A stretch of 64,000 bases of DNA from Adhaeribacter aerolatus (GTDB lineage Bacteria > Bacteroidota > Bacteroidia > Cytophagales > Hymenobacteraceae). The stretch spans positions 62,001 to 126,000 of the forward strand of contig NZ_BJYS01000017.1 in assembly GCF_007991635.1 (NCBI RefSeq), given 5' to 3'. Of this stretch, positions 29,001 through 37,528 are shown one piece after another. Numbering within the stretch: the stretch's first letter is position 1; every line of letters starts with the position of its first letter. The position numbers and the translations under genes are program-made. The notes beneath the pieces were generated by a model. It was given only the letters and a program-made list of their open reading frames with translations. It made no database searches and was not told the DNA's origin.

Positions 29001-29201
29001 TAAGGCATCGCCGGTACCCGCATCCGTTACCCGCCCGGTTATTACCTGTTTTACCGGCCGGGTAGCCGCCAAAGATCCGGTAGTGTTTACCACCAGAACT
29101 ACAGCGAAGAGTAACAGTAGAACAAACTTGGCGGTTAGGGAAGAATGGACAATACAGCGCCACCTTAGCTTAGGCGGCACCGGTTGGTAAAGTTCTTTCA
29201 T
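26058..29201 (-). CDS. SusC/RagA-family TonB-linked outer-membrane transporter (set 3)
   Basis: A 1047-residue TonB-dependent importer: signal (about residues 22-46), carboxypeptidase-regulatory-like domain (ITGRVTDAGTGDALPGVSI), TonB-box-like LDEVIVIGYGTVKKSSVTAA, plug (SRGSGGVIIVTTKKGKSGK) and barrel ending NRTFTVGINVNF. It is near-collinear with the SusC at 31001-34159, with long identical runs in the plug and C-terminus (for example DEFHGYNPEGYT against KRGFHGYNPEGYT). It follows the set-4 SusD gene after a 300-base gap without a LacI-type site, so it may be read from the upstream promoter. Confidence 0.95.
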   Translation of the reverse strand: MKELYQPVPPKLRWRCIVHSSLTAKFVLLLLFAVVLVVNTTGSLAATRPVKQVITGRVTDAGTGDALPGVSIVERGTTNGTTTDATGNYSLDVNGAEAVLVFSFIGYTAKEVPVKNQTIIDINLVPDLAQLDEVIVIGYGTVKKSSVTAAISKVENTNLDQIPSGRPETALVGRMAGVNISTARSRPGEAPVVRIRGAGTISASNDPLVVIDGFPGGTLNNVNMNDVESIEVLKDASAAAIYGSRGSGGVIIVTTKKGKSGKPQLNFNSYTGVAKAIGHDDWISGEEYYDYVVRYQNREFVWVGGDPTIPVWGDVRRPAAYQVNPVIKEGNVNWQNAVLQPGPIQNYNLSVSGGTDNAKYYVSGTLRDELGTVKNTSYTYYGLRANVDLKINPVVSAGFMLNPNYTKRRHLGLGIEAMAKYPPFVPIQNPDGTYPKARDYWGVVVTGGLNPLGILNATQNYSYLMNNLGEMYMSLNLLKDLTFKSTFGSNITYTTNENYVAAYGSSNNAAGASASDLRNINLVNENILSYNKSINEVHHFSAIAGASYQKNTSRQTAMGIVTGSFGNPAIQTLNNAVISPTTTFTRKSKWGLASYFSRVNYNFKDKYLLSASIRTDGSSRFGPDNKWGNFPSASVAWRVSQEEFMKGMPTISDLKLRASYGVTGNFNLPDFPYLGVIGDAYYSPNGVVTKGKAQTSYANPRLQWERTKSYDVGLELGLFNSRLNLVVDYYDKRTTDLLYQDALSALTGFANYYTNTGEISNKGVEFEINSKNLTGKLKWETGFNISRNRNEVVSLGGGVTEIINPDVYGMNWILRVGEPMFSYYGYKAIGVLQNKEDVANSPILAGSLPGNTKYQDTNSDGQITPADMVILGSFQPKLFMGMTNNFVYKNFDLSLIMQASLGAKLYNFENEYYQGALAGAMRRSLVETQWWSEAEPGDGRMPGAALSKLTWQSNSDIYLEDASFLSVRNLNLGYTLPAAFAGKLRLNNLRLYTSLSNVLVLTKDEFHGYNPEGYTRGEISGLTSMPGYNSGSEPINRTFTVGINVNF

Positions 29202-29501
29202 GGGCTAATTTTTTATAAAGTAAAACTGTATGATATGCTTTGATGACTGGGTTATGAATGTGTCGGTTCACCGCCTGCTTATATATACCCTGTTTGCAGG
29301 TATCTTTAACTAATAATTCGGTAAGCTTACTCCCGGCTGAAAAAAGGTTGTTAAAACGCAGGTTAAAGACTTATGCTTGCTTTTGGCCAGCAGCCAGCTC
29401 CTCGCTGTTGCGGGCTACTACTATCGCATCTATAAGTTTTATTTCCACAATCTGCTTTATCTGTTACCTCTAAATAGAGCAGGGAAGAAATATTTACCGG
29501 T
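29202..29501. other. Gap between the duplicated SusC/SusD pairs
   Basis: 300 bases containing one weak hairpin (CCTGC/GCAGG around 29274-29299) and no gene or operator that I can support. Confidence 0.45.
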
Positions 29502-30980
29502 TTAATTGTAGTTATCGTTTTGCACCAGTACGCCTGGGTTGGCCTGCTCTATTTCCCGGTTCGGGATTGGGAAAAATTTGTAATGCGGCTGGGGCTGCAA
29601 GTTTTGTTTTGAAGCCGTTTTAGTATCGTAGTTGTAGTCGGTTTCAACCTGGGTCAGTTCGGCTATCAACCGGCCGGTTCTCACCAAATCGAACCAGCGC
29701 TGGTTCTCAAAAGCCAGTTCTAACCGGCGCTCCAGCAAGAGCTTATCTAAAAAAGCTTCCGGAGTAGCGATATCGGCCAGGGTATAATTGTGCGAAGTGT
29801 TGCCAAAAGCCCGCTCGCGAATGCGGTTCAGTTCTACCAAAGCCTGCTGGGGCTGATTCAACCGGTACAGTACCTCGGCTTTTAACAAAACCAAGTCGGC
29901 GTAGCGGATTACCGGCAGATCGAGCCCGGCGGCGTTCTGGGTGTGCTTTACGCTGTATTTGCTGATGTAGGGTTTCCACACCAAAGGGGCGTTGGCCGGC
30001 GCATCCGGCGATTTATAAAACTCCGTAATAGTGGCTGCTTTGCGGGTATCAGTCTCCTCGTACAGTTTATGCAAATCCCACGACGGAAAAGCGCTTTCGT
30101 TGCCCCGCGGCGCAATATTACTCACGCCAAAGTAAGGCAGAAAATCGCTGGACATGGGTTGGCCATTGGTGCCGTCGATGTATTTAATGGCAAATACCAG
30201 TTCGTTATTATCTTCGTTTTCCAGCTTCCACAAAGCGGCAAAATTCGGCAACAACTGGTAACCAAATTCCGGAAGCATGTCCAGGTAGGTTTTGGCATTA
30301 GTCCAATCCTGCCGGAAAACATAAACCTTGCTTAGCAAAGCCACAGCAGCCCCTTTGCTGGCCCGCCCTTTGGCTATTTCGGTTTTGCCCGGTAGGTTGG
30401 CAATGGCATCTTTTAAATCCGAAATTACCAGGTCATAAATTTCGGCTTCCGTGGCCTTTGGCACCGCCTTCGATTCCTGGCTGGTCAGAACCGTGGTTAT
30501 TTTGGGTACCCCGCCGAACATCCGCACCAAATCAAAATAAAATAAGGCCCGCAAAAATTTAGCCTCGCCGGTTAGCTGTTCTTTTTGCTTGGGTTTGTAA
30601 TCGGTGGGTATATCTATTTTGGATAGTACCATATTAGCCCGATAAATGCCATTATAGGTTTCGGTCCACATGGCACCGAACAAAGGATTTTCGGAGGTAA
30701 AAGCCAGGTTATTTACTTCAGGCAAGCCCCCGATGTTAAAATAACCAGTCATGTGCATATTATCGGTGGGCATTTCGAGCATGGCCCAGTCGCGGGGCAG
30801 GCGGGCCTGGTAGCGGCTGTAAATGCCTAAGGTGGCCCCTTCCAGGTCCTGAGCGGTTTTGTAAAAATTACCTTCCGTCAGAATAGACTGCGGTACCAGG
30901 TCAATAACCTCGTCGTTGCAGGCGCCTAAACTTATAGCCAGGGCCAATAAACCTATATTCAAATATGGATGCTTTTTCAT
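29502..30980 (-). CDS. SusD/RagB-family nutrient-binding lipoprotein (set 4)
   Basis: A 492-residue SusD homologue: lipobox SLGAC followed by NDEVIDLVPQSIL, TPR segment AKFLRALFYFDLVRMFGGVPK, and the C-terminal RYADLVLLKAEVLYRL...ELAFENQRWFDLVRT. It is the duplicate of 24572-26047. The stretch between about residues 255 and 330, which in SusD proteins often lies near the ligand site, differs more between the copies (LPYFGVSNIAPRGNES against LPFGGKTGISSAGLEG). This is compatible with a changed ligand preference. Confidence 0.94.
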   Translation of the reverse strand: MKKHPYLNIGLLALAISLGACNDEVIDLVPQSILTEGNFYKTAQDLEGATLGIYSRYQARLPRDWAMLEMPTDNMHMTGYFNIGGLPEVNNLAFTSENPLFGAMWTETYNGIYRANMVLSKIDIPTDYKPKQKEQLTGEAKFLRALFYFDLVRMFGGVPKITTVLTSQESKAVPKATEAEIYDLVISDLKDAIANLPGKTEIAKGRASKGAAVALLSKVYVFRQDWTNAKTYLDMLPEFGYQLLPNFAALWKLENEDNNELVFAIKYIDGTNGQPMSSDFLPYFGVSNIAPRGNESAFPSWDLHKLYEETDTRKAATITEFYKSPDAPANAPLVWKPYISKYSVKHTQNAAGLDLPVIRYADLVLLKAEVLYRLNQPQQALVELNRIRERAFGNTSHNYTLADIATPEAFLDKLLLERRLELAFENQRWFDLVRTGRLIAELTQVETDYNYDTKTASKQNLQPQPHYKFFPIPNREIEQANPGVLVQNDNYN

Positions 30981-31000
30981 GTTGATGCAGCGCTGAAAAA

Positions 31001-34000
31001 TTAGAAATTAACGTTTAAGCCTAAGGCAACGGTCCGGTTCAGGGGCTCTGAGCCATTGTTGAAACCCGGCATACTGTTAATGCCGGTAATTTCGCCGCCG
31101 GTATACCCTTCGGGGTTATAGCCGTGGAATCCCCGCTTTGTCAGCATCAGGGCATTGCTCATGGTCAGGTAAACCCGTAAATTATTCATCCGCATTTTTT
31201 GGGCGATAGCTGCCGGAAACTGATAACCCAGGTTCACGTTCCGGATAGCCAGAAAAGAAGCATCTTCGAGATAAAAGTCACTGTTGGAGACGTAAGCCAA
31301 AGCGCTCAGGGCCGTGGCCGGCTCTTTTCCGTTGCCGGGTTCTGCTTCGGACCACCATTGGTTTTCTACCAAAGACCGCCGCATGGCACTTACGGTGGCG
31401 CCCTGGTAATATAAGTTTTCGAGGTTGTACATTTTAGCGCCCAAAGAAGCCTGCATCATAATGCTTAGGTCAAAGTTCTTATAGGCGAAATCGTTTACCA
31501 TTCCCAAAATCAGCTTTGGCTGAAAATTGCCCAGGATTATTCGGTCCGCCGGCGTAATTTTGCCATCGTTATTCGTATCCTGATACTTGGCATTGCCGGG
31601 CCGGGAGCCAGGCAGCGTGGGCGAATTAGCTATATCTTCGGCATCCTGCAGTACCCCAATGGCTTTATAGCCATAGTAAGAAAAGGCCGGCTCTCCTACT
31701 CGTAACAACCAGCTCATGCCGCGCGTGTGGGTATTGATAATTTCGTTTACACCACCCAAATCAACCACTTTATTGCGGTTGCGGGTAACGTTAAAAGCAG
31801 TAGACCAGGTTAAAGCGCCGGTTAAGTTTTTACTGTTTAATTCCAGTTCTATGCCTTTATTATTTACCACGCCAGTATTAACCAGGGCATTGGTAAAGCC
31901 CGAAACCGAAGGTACCGAAACATTGTACAACAAGTCGTCGGTGTTTTTATCGTAATAATCTAATACTACATTAAGGCGGCTGTTAAACAAGCCTAATTCC
32001 AGGCCAATATCATAGCTTTTGGTTCTTTCCCAGCGCAGGGTTGGGTAACCCAGGGTAGTCTGGGCCTGCCCTTTGGTTAGTATACCGTTAGGCGCGTAAT
32101 ATACATCGCTGATATTACCAAAGTAGCCGAAATCGGTTATGTTGAAATTGCCCACCACCCCGTAGCTGGCGCGCAGCTTCAGGTCGCTGATAACCGGTAG
32201 GTCCTGTATAAATTCTTCCTGGGAAACCCGCCAGGCCGCCGAGGCTGACGGGAAGTTACCCCACCGGTTATTGGGCCCAAACTTAGAGCTGCCATCGGTC
32301 CGGAACGAAGCAGCCAGCAAATATTTATCGCGGAAGCTATAGTTGATGCGGCTGAAATACGAAGCCAGTCCCCACTGCGATTTGGTAGTACGGGTGGTAG
32401 TAGGTGAAATAACGGCGTTATTCAGGGTACGGATGGCTTCGTTGCCGAAGCTGCCGGCCAGCACCCCCATAGCGGCCAAACGGGAGGTATTTTTCTGGAA
32501 AGAGGCGCCCGCAATGGCACTGATATAATGGATATCGTTAAAGGATTTGGTATAGCTGAATACGTTTTCGTTGAGCAGGTTGATGTTGGTAGCATCGGAA
32601 GCCGAACCATTGTTTAAGCCATTTGAATTGGCCGAGGCTTTGGAATAATTCTCAGCCGTGGTAAAGGTAACGTTGCCGCCCAGCGAGGTTCTGAAAGTTA
32701 AATTTTTTAAAATATTCAGGTTCACAAAAGCTTCCCCAATGGTGTTCATGGCATCGGTAGTATTCGTAGTACCTTCCAGCGTGGCCAAAGGGCTTACCTG
32801 GGCCGAAACCGAGGAACCCCAATAATCCAAAGGTTTGGGATAGGTGCCATTGGCATTGCGCACCGGCGAAACAAAAGGCGATGTTTTCACCAGGGCTTCC
32901 ATGGATAAGGGAGCCGTGCGGCGGATAGAATAATTTGGATTGACCATAAAGCCGGTACTCACAACCGAATTTATTTTTAAATCCAGGTTTGCCCGCAGCG
33001 AGTAATACTTGTAGCCGGTATTCAGCAGAGTTCCTTTTTCATCGCGCAGCGTACCCGACACATAATATTTGGCATTATCGGTACCGCCTGCCACTGAAAG
33101 GTTATAATTCTGGATGGGCGCCGGTTTAAGCAACACTTCTTCCCAAACCGTATTTCCTTCTTTTACCACCGGGTTTACCTGGTATTGGGCCGGCCGGCGC
33201 ACATCGCCCCACAACGGAATAGTAGGATCGCCGCCGGCCCAAACGAACTCGCGGTTATGGTACCGGGCTACATAATCGTGAAACTCCTGGCCGGTTATCC
33301 AATCGTCATGGCCAATGGCGCGGGCTACACCGGTGTATGCGTTAAAATTGAGCTGCGGCTTGCTGGACTTACCTTTTTTGGTGGTAACAATAATAACCCC
33401 ACCGTTGCCCCGGGATCCGTAAATAGCCGCCGAAGAAGCATCTTTCAGCACTTCAATGGATTCCACGTCGTTCATGTTTACGTTGTCGAGGCTACCGCCC
33501 GGAAACCCATCTATTACGACCAATGGGTCGTTGCTGGCGCTGATTGAACCGGCTCCCCTTATCCGGATAATGGGCGAGGCGCCCGGCGTGCTGCGGTTAG
33601 TAGAAATATTCACTCCGGACAAGCGACCCACCAATGCCGTTTCGGGCCGGGCTACCGGTATCTGGTCCAGTTTGTTGTTTTCAATTTTAGATACCGCCGC
33701 CGTTACCGAGCTCTTCTTGACGGTGCCATAGCCAATAACCACCACTTCATCCAGCTGCGCCTGATTCGGCGCTAAACTTACCTGGAGCGTGGTCTGGCCT
33801 TTAACCGGTATTTCCTTCTTTAAATAGCCTACAAAAGTAAACACCAGCACCGCCTCGGAATGGGCCACCTCCAGACTGTAATTACCGCCAGCATCGGTGG
33901 TGGTACCTAAATTGGTACCTTTTAACACAATGCTTACGCCCGGCAAAGGCTCGCCGTTATCGGCATCGGTTACCCGCCCGGTAACCGTTTGTAACTTTCG

Positions 34001-34159
34001 GACCGGAATAGCCGCGAAAGTTACTGCCGGATAAATAAATGCAACCAGTGATATAAATAATACCAGCAGCGCCAGCGAAGGCTTACCGGCTAGAAATGGT
34101 ACTGGAAATTTTCTGGCAAACGGCGTTAGCGCCTGCCAATCGGGGTAGCGTTTTTTCAT
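31001..34159 (-). CDS. SusC/RagA-family TonB-linked outer-membrane transporter (set 4)
   Basis: A 1052-residue TonB-dependent importer: signal around residues 25-50, carboxypeptidase-regulatory-like domain (VTGRVTDADNGEPLPGVSI), LDEVVVIGYGTVKKSSVTAA, plug and barrel ending NRTVALGLNVNF. It is the first gene of the duplicated block. Two LacI-type palindromes lie upstream (34307 and 34462), the distal one merged with a promoter. That leaves a leader of about 300 bases with the second operator inside it. Confidence 0.95.
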   Translation of the reverse strand: MKKRYPDWQALTPFARKFPVPFLAGKPSLALLVLFISLVAFIYPAVTFAAIPVRKLQTVTGRVTDADNGEPLPGVSIVLKGTNLGTTTDAGGNYSLEVAHSEAVLVFTFVGYLKKEIPVKGQTTLQVSLAPNQAQLDEVVVIGYGTVKKSSVTAAVSKIENNKLDQIPVARPETALVGRLSGVNISTNRSTPGASPIIRIRGAGSISASNDPLVVIDGFPGGSLDNVNMNDVESIEVLKDASSAAIYGSRGNGGVIIVTTKKGKSSKPQLNFNAYTGVARAIGHDDWITGQEFHDYVARYHNREFVWAGGDPTIPLWGDVRRPAQYQVNPVVKEGNTVWEEVLLKPAPIQNYNLSVAGGTDNAKYYVSGTLRDEKGTLLNTGYKYYSLRANLDLKINSVVSTGFMVNPNYSIRRTAPLSMEALVKTSPFVSPVRNANGTYPKPLDYWGSSVSAQVSPLATLEGTTNTTDAMNTIGEAFVNLNILKNLTFRTSLGGNVTFTTAENYSKASANSNGLNNGSASDATNINLLNENVFSYTKSFNDIHYISAIAGASFQKNTSRLAAMGVLAGSFGNEAIRTLNNAVISPTTTRTTKSQWGLASYFSRINYSFRDKYLLAASFRTDGSSKFGPNNRWGNFPSASAAWRVSQEEFIQDLPVISDLKLRASYGVVGNFNITDFGYFGNISDVYYAPNGILTKGQAQTTLGYPTLRWERTKSYDIGLELGLFNSRLNVVLDYYDKNTDDLLYNVSVPSVSGFTNALVNTGVVNNKGIELELNSKNLTGALTWSTAFNVTRNRNKVVDLGGVNEIINTHTRGMSWLLRVGEPAFSYYGYKAIGVLQDAEDIANSPTLPGSRPGNAKYQDTNNDGKITPADRIILGNFQPKLILGMVNDFAYKNFDLSIMMQASLGAKMYNLENLYYQGATVSAMRRSLVENQWWSEAEPGNGKEPATALSALAYVSNSDFYLEDASFLAIRNVNLGYQFPAAIAQKMRMNNLRVYLTMSNALMLTKRGFHGYNPEGYTGGEITGINSMPGFNNGSEPLNRTVALGLNVNF

Positions 34160-34306
34160 AGCATTATAAATGGTTAAAAGAAAGTCCAGATAAACGGAAA
34201 GTGCCGAAACACCTTCGCTGTTACGTTTCTTGCGGTTTGTTGCGCACTAAAATACCCTACCCTGTACCCGCAGTAAAAATTCTTCCTGAATTAATTAATC
34301 ATCTTC

Positions 34307-34320
34307 CGGTAGCGTACCCG
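34307..34320. promoter_or_regulatory. Candidate LacI-family operator, copy 4 (promoter-proximal leader)
   Basis: CGGTAGCGTACCCG, with the right half CGTACCCG intact and central CG. It lies 148 bases upstream of SusC set 4 and about 155 bases (centre to centre) from the site at 34462, a spacing compatible with looping. Confidence 0.6.
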
Positions 34321-34461
34321 GAAAAGAACGAAATAAACATATCAGGTAAATCTTAATTCAAAAAAGCTATATAAAATTAGATTATTCTGGAAACTGAAAA
34401 GAAGAGCCTTGCTACCCGAACAGGGTATCTACCTGATTTATCACTTACCTCCGAAGCAGCA

Positions 34462-34503
34462 CGGTAACGTACCCGAATATAGAAAAGAAAAGATCTATTT
34501 CAA
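34462..34503 (-). promoter_or_regulatory. Promoter with overlapping LacI-type operator (SusC set 4)
   Basis: The operator CGGTAACGTACCCG is at 34462-34475. On the minus strand, TTG (34501-34503), 19 bases and TATATTCG (34474-34481) match the Bacteroidota promoter except TTCG for TTTG. The final CG of the -7 element is the first CG of the operator. Confidence 0.65.
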
Positions 34504-35036
34504 AAATATTTTATTAATTAATTTATGAATTGTTGGCTGTTGCCCATAGAATTGATATTTAAGGACAAAATTTATCCTTTATAGTCAGTCTAACAGCCGA
34601 AAGAATATCCTTATATGAAAGGCTTTCTAATCAAAATCAGAGGTTAGATGATTATTCTTTTTCTTATTAGTGGCACGAAATTACTTCAGGTAAAGGGTTT
34701 GTAATCGCATAATAATATCTACCCTGCCAAAAAGGTATTCCATTGATGGGCTAATGTTGTAATAGTATATCTTTTGAAAGATTTCATCTTTCAATGATCA
34801 GGTGCTAACTGTATTTGTAGGTCTAAGAAGCCTCTGGGCCGGCGGGCCTCGTTTGGTCACTCGGGCTGCTCATCTTTCTTTTGCTCGTACCTCGCAATGC
34901 TGCGCACCGGAAACCTGAAAGGCCCTCGCTGTCCAAACTGCTGTCACTTGCCTGTAGCTACTACTTTACTAGGTGCAATCGTTATTAAAAATAATAGAAT
35001 AATAAGCCTACCCTTCTAAGCTAATGGCAACGTGCT

Positions 35037-35094
35037 GGTTCGGCCGAACTCCTTCCCTGATTGAGGGAAGGTGCCCGGAGGGCGGAAGGGTTAA
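35037..35094. repeat. 58-base dispersed hairpin repeat, copy A
   Basis: It starts with the palindrome GGTTCGGCCGAAC, followed by the hairpin CTTCCCTGATTGAGGGAAG and GGCGGAAGGGTTAA. The copy at 59183-59240 is the same length and differs at only two positions, both in the hairpin loop (GATTG against GGTTC). Confidence 0.85.
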
Positions 35095-35374
35095 TCTCAT
35101 CCACCAGAAAAGCAAGTGCCCGCCGCACAGACGAAAAAAGAAGTAGCTGAATATTCAAATTAACTTTTCAACTATATTAAATGGAGCAAAAAATTGGAAA
35201 CAATAACGGTCAGGTAAACCAAGTGTGCCTTCAAGACTCCACCGGGCCTACCTGACCGCATATTTTACACATCAATAATTTTAAATCAACGCAGGACTAA
35301 TACTTACCAAAAACCTTGGTATGTAAAAGTTACTATTCGTCTGCGGGACAATATAACCGATACCCGGCTGGGGC

Positions 35375-36436
35375 TTAATTCCGGTAAAAGGCGTAATTTT
35401 CTTTGGTTACAATATCAATCGGCATAAAATAAGCCTTTTCGATGGGGGCTTGCTGCACAATTTTATTGTACAAGGCCATAATACCCCGGTAACCTTGCTC
35501 CTGGGGCTTCTGACAAATTAAAAAATCGATGGTTCCCTTCTTTAAGTACTCAATATTTTCGTTTAAGAAGTCAAACCCAATCAATAACTTATCCTGAATA
35601 CTGCTTTCTTCTATAAAATGGGCCACGTAAGAAACCCGCGAGTTGGTTACAAAAATGGCCTTTACATCTTTTTCTTTGGTGAGGATTTTAGCTAAATTCT
35701 TTTTAATTGATTTGTAATCGGTCTTACGGATATCTATCTTGACAATCTCTTTGTTAATGTTATTCTTTTGAAAATAGGTTCTGAACCCTTCCTCTTTCCG
35801 CAACAGGTGGTGGTGATTATCTATTTCTTTGGAAATATTAACGAGTAAAATTTTGCCGGATTCGAACAAATAATTGATCAGGTGCCCGGCCAGGTAACCG
35901 GTTTGAAATAAATCCGGGCCGATAAAACTCAGGCTTTCCTGGTTAGGAATATCCGAATCGATGAAAATATAAGGAATATTACGCTTCTGAAGTTCTTTGG
36001 TAAATGCAATAGATTCTTCTATAAAAGAGGGTGCCAGCAAAACACCATCTAAATTGCCTTTCAACAATACCTGTGTTTGCTTTACAAAAGAACTTTTATT
36101 GTTCAGGTCGAAAAAATATTTATCCAGTTTAATCCCGTATTGTATAATTTCTGCTTCGGCTTGCTCGATGCCGTTTAGCGGAGCCTGCCAAAAATCTGTT
36201 TCGTTGGAAATTTGGGGAATTAAGATAGCAAATTGAATAGCCTTGCGCGAAGCCAGTCGGCGGGCCAGCAAGTTAGGCTGGTAATCTAGTTCCTGGATAA
36301 TGCTATTTATTTTTTCCTTGGTCTTTTCCGAAACCCCGGTTCGGTTATGAAGAACTCTATCTACGGTGGCAATCGAAACATTGGCTCTTCTGGCTATTTC
36401 TTTTACACCAACTAACTCTTCTTCAACTTTCTTCAT
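35375..36436 (-). CDS. LacI-family transcriptional regulator
   Basis: A 353-residue LacI/GalR regulator. The N-terminal helix-turn-helix contains ARRANVSIATVDRVLHNRTGVS (residues 14-35). The hinge helix has the minor-groove leucine in PNLLARRLASRKA, which goes with operators that have a central CG. The C-terminal periplasmic-binding-type domain (from about residue 65) contains FAILIPQISNETDFW and FIFIDSDIPNQ. The type I substrate-binding fold suggests a free sugar-like effector rather than a sugar phosphate. It stands alone between the duplicated SusC/SusD block and the nagB genes. Six palindromes with central CG in the locus are its likely targets. No copy was found in front of the gene itself. 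Confidence 0.93.
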   Translation of the reverse strand: MKKVEEELVGVKEIARRANVSIATVDRVLHNRTGVSEKTKEKINSIIQELDYQPNLLARRLASRKAIQFAILIPQISNETDFWQAPLNGIEQAEAEIIQYGIKLDKYFFDLNNKSSFVKQTQVLLKGNLDGVLLAPSFIEESIAFTKELQKRNIPYIFIDSDIPNQESLSFIGPDLFQTGYLAGHLINYLFESGKILLVNISKEIDNHHHLLRKEEGFRTYFQKNNINKEIVKIDIRKTDYKSIKKNLAKILTKEKDVKAIFVTNSRVSYVAHFIEESSIQDKLLIGFDFLNENIEYLKKGTIDFLICQKPQEQGYRGIMALYNKIVQQAPIEKAYFMPIDIVTKENYAFYRN

Positions 36437-37390
36437 TTAAAAATAGGCTTATATAGGTAAGAGATTATAAAAGTACGGGATTTGGTTTACAGTATCTGTA
36501 AGGTATTATTAGAAAATTATCATTAAGTAGGAAGTTTTACGTGATAAGTGTTAAGGATTGGCTACAAATATGATGGTTGAAGCCCTTACACCATTTCTTC
36601 CGAAAGCTAAGGGTACTATCAGAAAGCTTACACAAGCATTTACCTGAACTTATGCTACTTATTAATTGCACCGGCTTCGCACAGTTGGTTACTTCACTTG
36701 GCTCGAAAATAAAAACAATATAGCCTTCTGTTCCGAGATCGAGCTTAATTTTTAACCAGCAATTATGTATTTGTAAAGCTAATGCCCGTAATTTAATGCC
36801 GCGTTAGAGATATCTTTTTGAATATGATAAACCAAAGCCCATTCTGCTTTATAAAAGACGTATTCAGCGTTAGCCCCGGCGTGGAAAGTTGAAGTTCCAC
36901 CAAGTTTTCATAATTATTATCATGCCCTGATTATTCTGTTTGGTATAAATCAGAACTTATGCCAAGAGCTTTTGCATCTGTTTTTGCGACGGATACTGAC
37001 CAGCAAGTGACGAATAAACCTCATTTTCCTCTGGGAGAAGAGAGCCATGCAACTCGGGCGGTTAATTCGCGGACATACAAAAATATAGGTTCGTCCAGAA
37101 GGCCTACTATTTGAATAAAAGACATTGCGCTGCGTCTTTCCTTAGAATTCAGTGAACTTCAGTAGAATTTTCTGCTCGGAAGATATTATAGGAAATAATC
37201 AATGAAAGTTATTTACCTGTATTCTTGTCTAAACACAAGATACCTTTGATATAAGACGGAGAAGTAGATTTGATCCTGTTGAGCAATAATATTCAGTTAA
37301 CCCGATTGTAGCGTCTCTGGGCAATGGTTGGGTGGAAGTAAAAACCAATTCTACCATTTGGCCGGATGGGTTTAAACTGGAGAGGCTAAA
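36437..37390. other. Intergenic region upstream of the LacI gene
   Basis: About 950 bases without a gene I can support; a 62-codon frame at 37229-37417 has no recognisable features. It must contain the LacI promoter, but I cannot place one with confidence. Confidence 0.4.
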
Positions 37391-37425
37391 AAAGCCTGCT
37401 AAGTTCTTAAAACCCAACAGGCTTT
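37391..37425 (-). terminator. Intrinsic terminator downstream of nagB copy 1
   Basis: AAAGCCTG (37391-37398) and CAGGCTTT (37418-37425) form an 8-bp stem. On the minus strand the second arm is followed by a run of T. It lies 104 bases after the NagB-like stop at 37529. Confidence 0.7.
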
Positions 37426-37528
37426 ATCCACCCAAAAAAATTCTTGTGGTATGCCAATGCGGGTAACTTATTTTTTTACAACTACCCGGGCAAGCGTATA
37501 GAAAGCTTTATTTAAAAGCTACTCAATT

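Larger units (their letters stand above)
34160..35374. other. Long intergenic region with two operators and a dispersed repeat
   Basis: 1.2 kb without a supported gene. It holds operators at 34307-34320 and 34462-34475, an inverted pair TACCC/GGGTA at 34413-34427, a GC-rich block of unknown nature around 34835-34960, and the 58-base repeat at 35037-35094. I see no functional ORF in the GC-rich block. Confidence 0.55.

Noticed and set aside
34257-34270. CTACCCTGTACCCG as a seventh LacI operator
   Set aside because: Only the right half matches and the central CG is TG; too weak to list.
34835-34960. GC-rich block that could be a remnant gene or RNA
   Set aside because: No frame gives a recognisable protein and no stable, named RNA fold is evident; kept only as a note in the intergenic entry.
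37229-37417. 62-codon minus-strand frame
   Set aside because: It overlaps the terminator hairpin of nagB copy 1 and has no features of a real protein.
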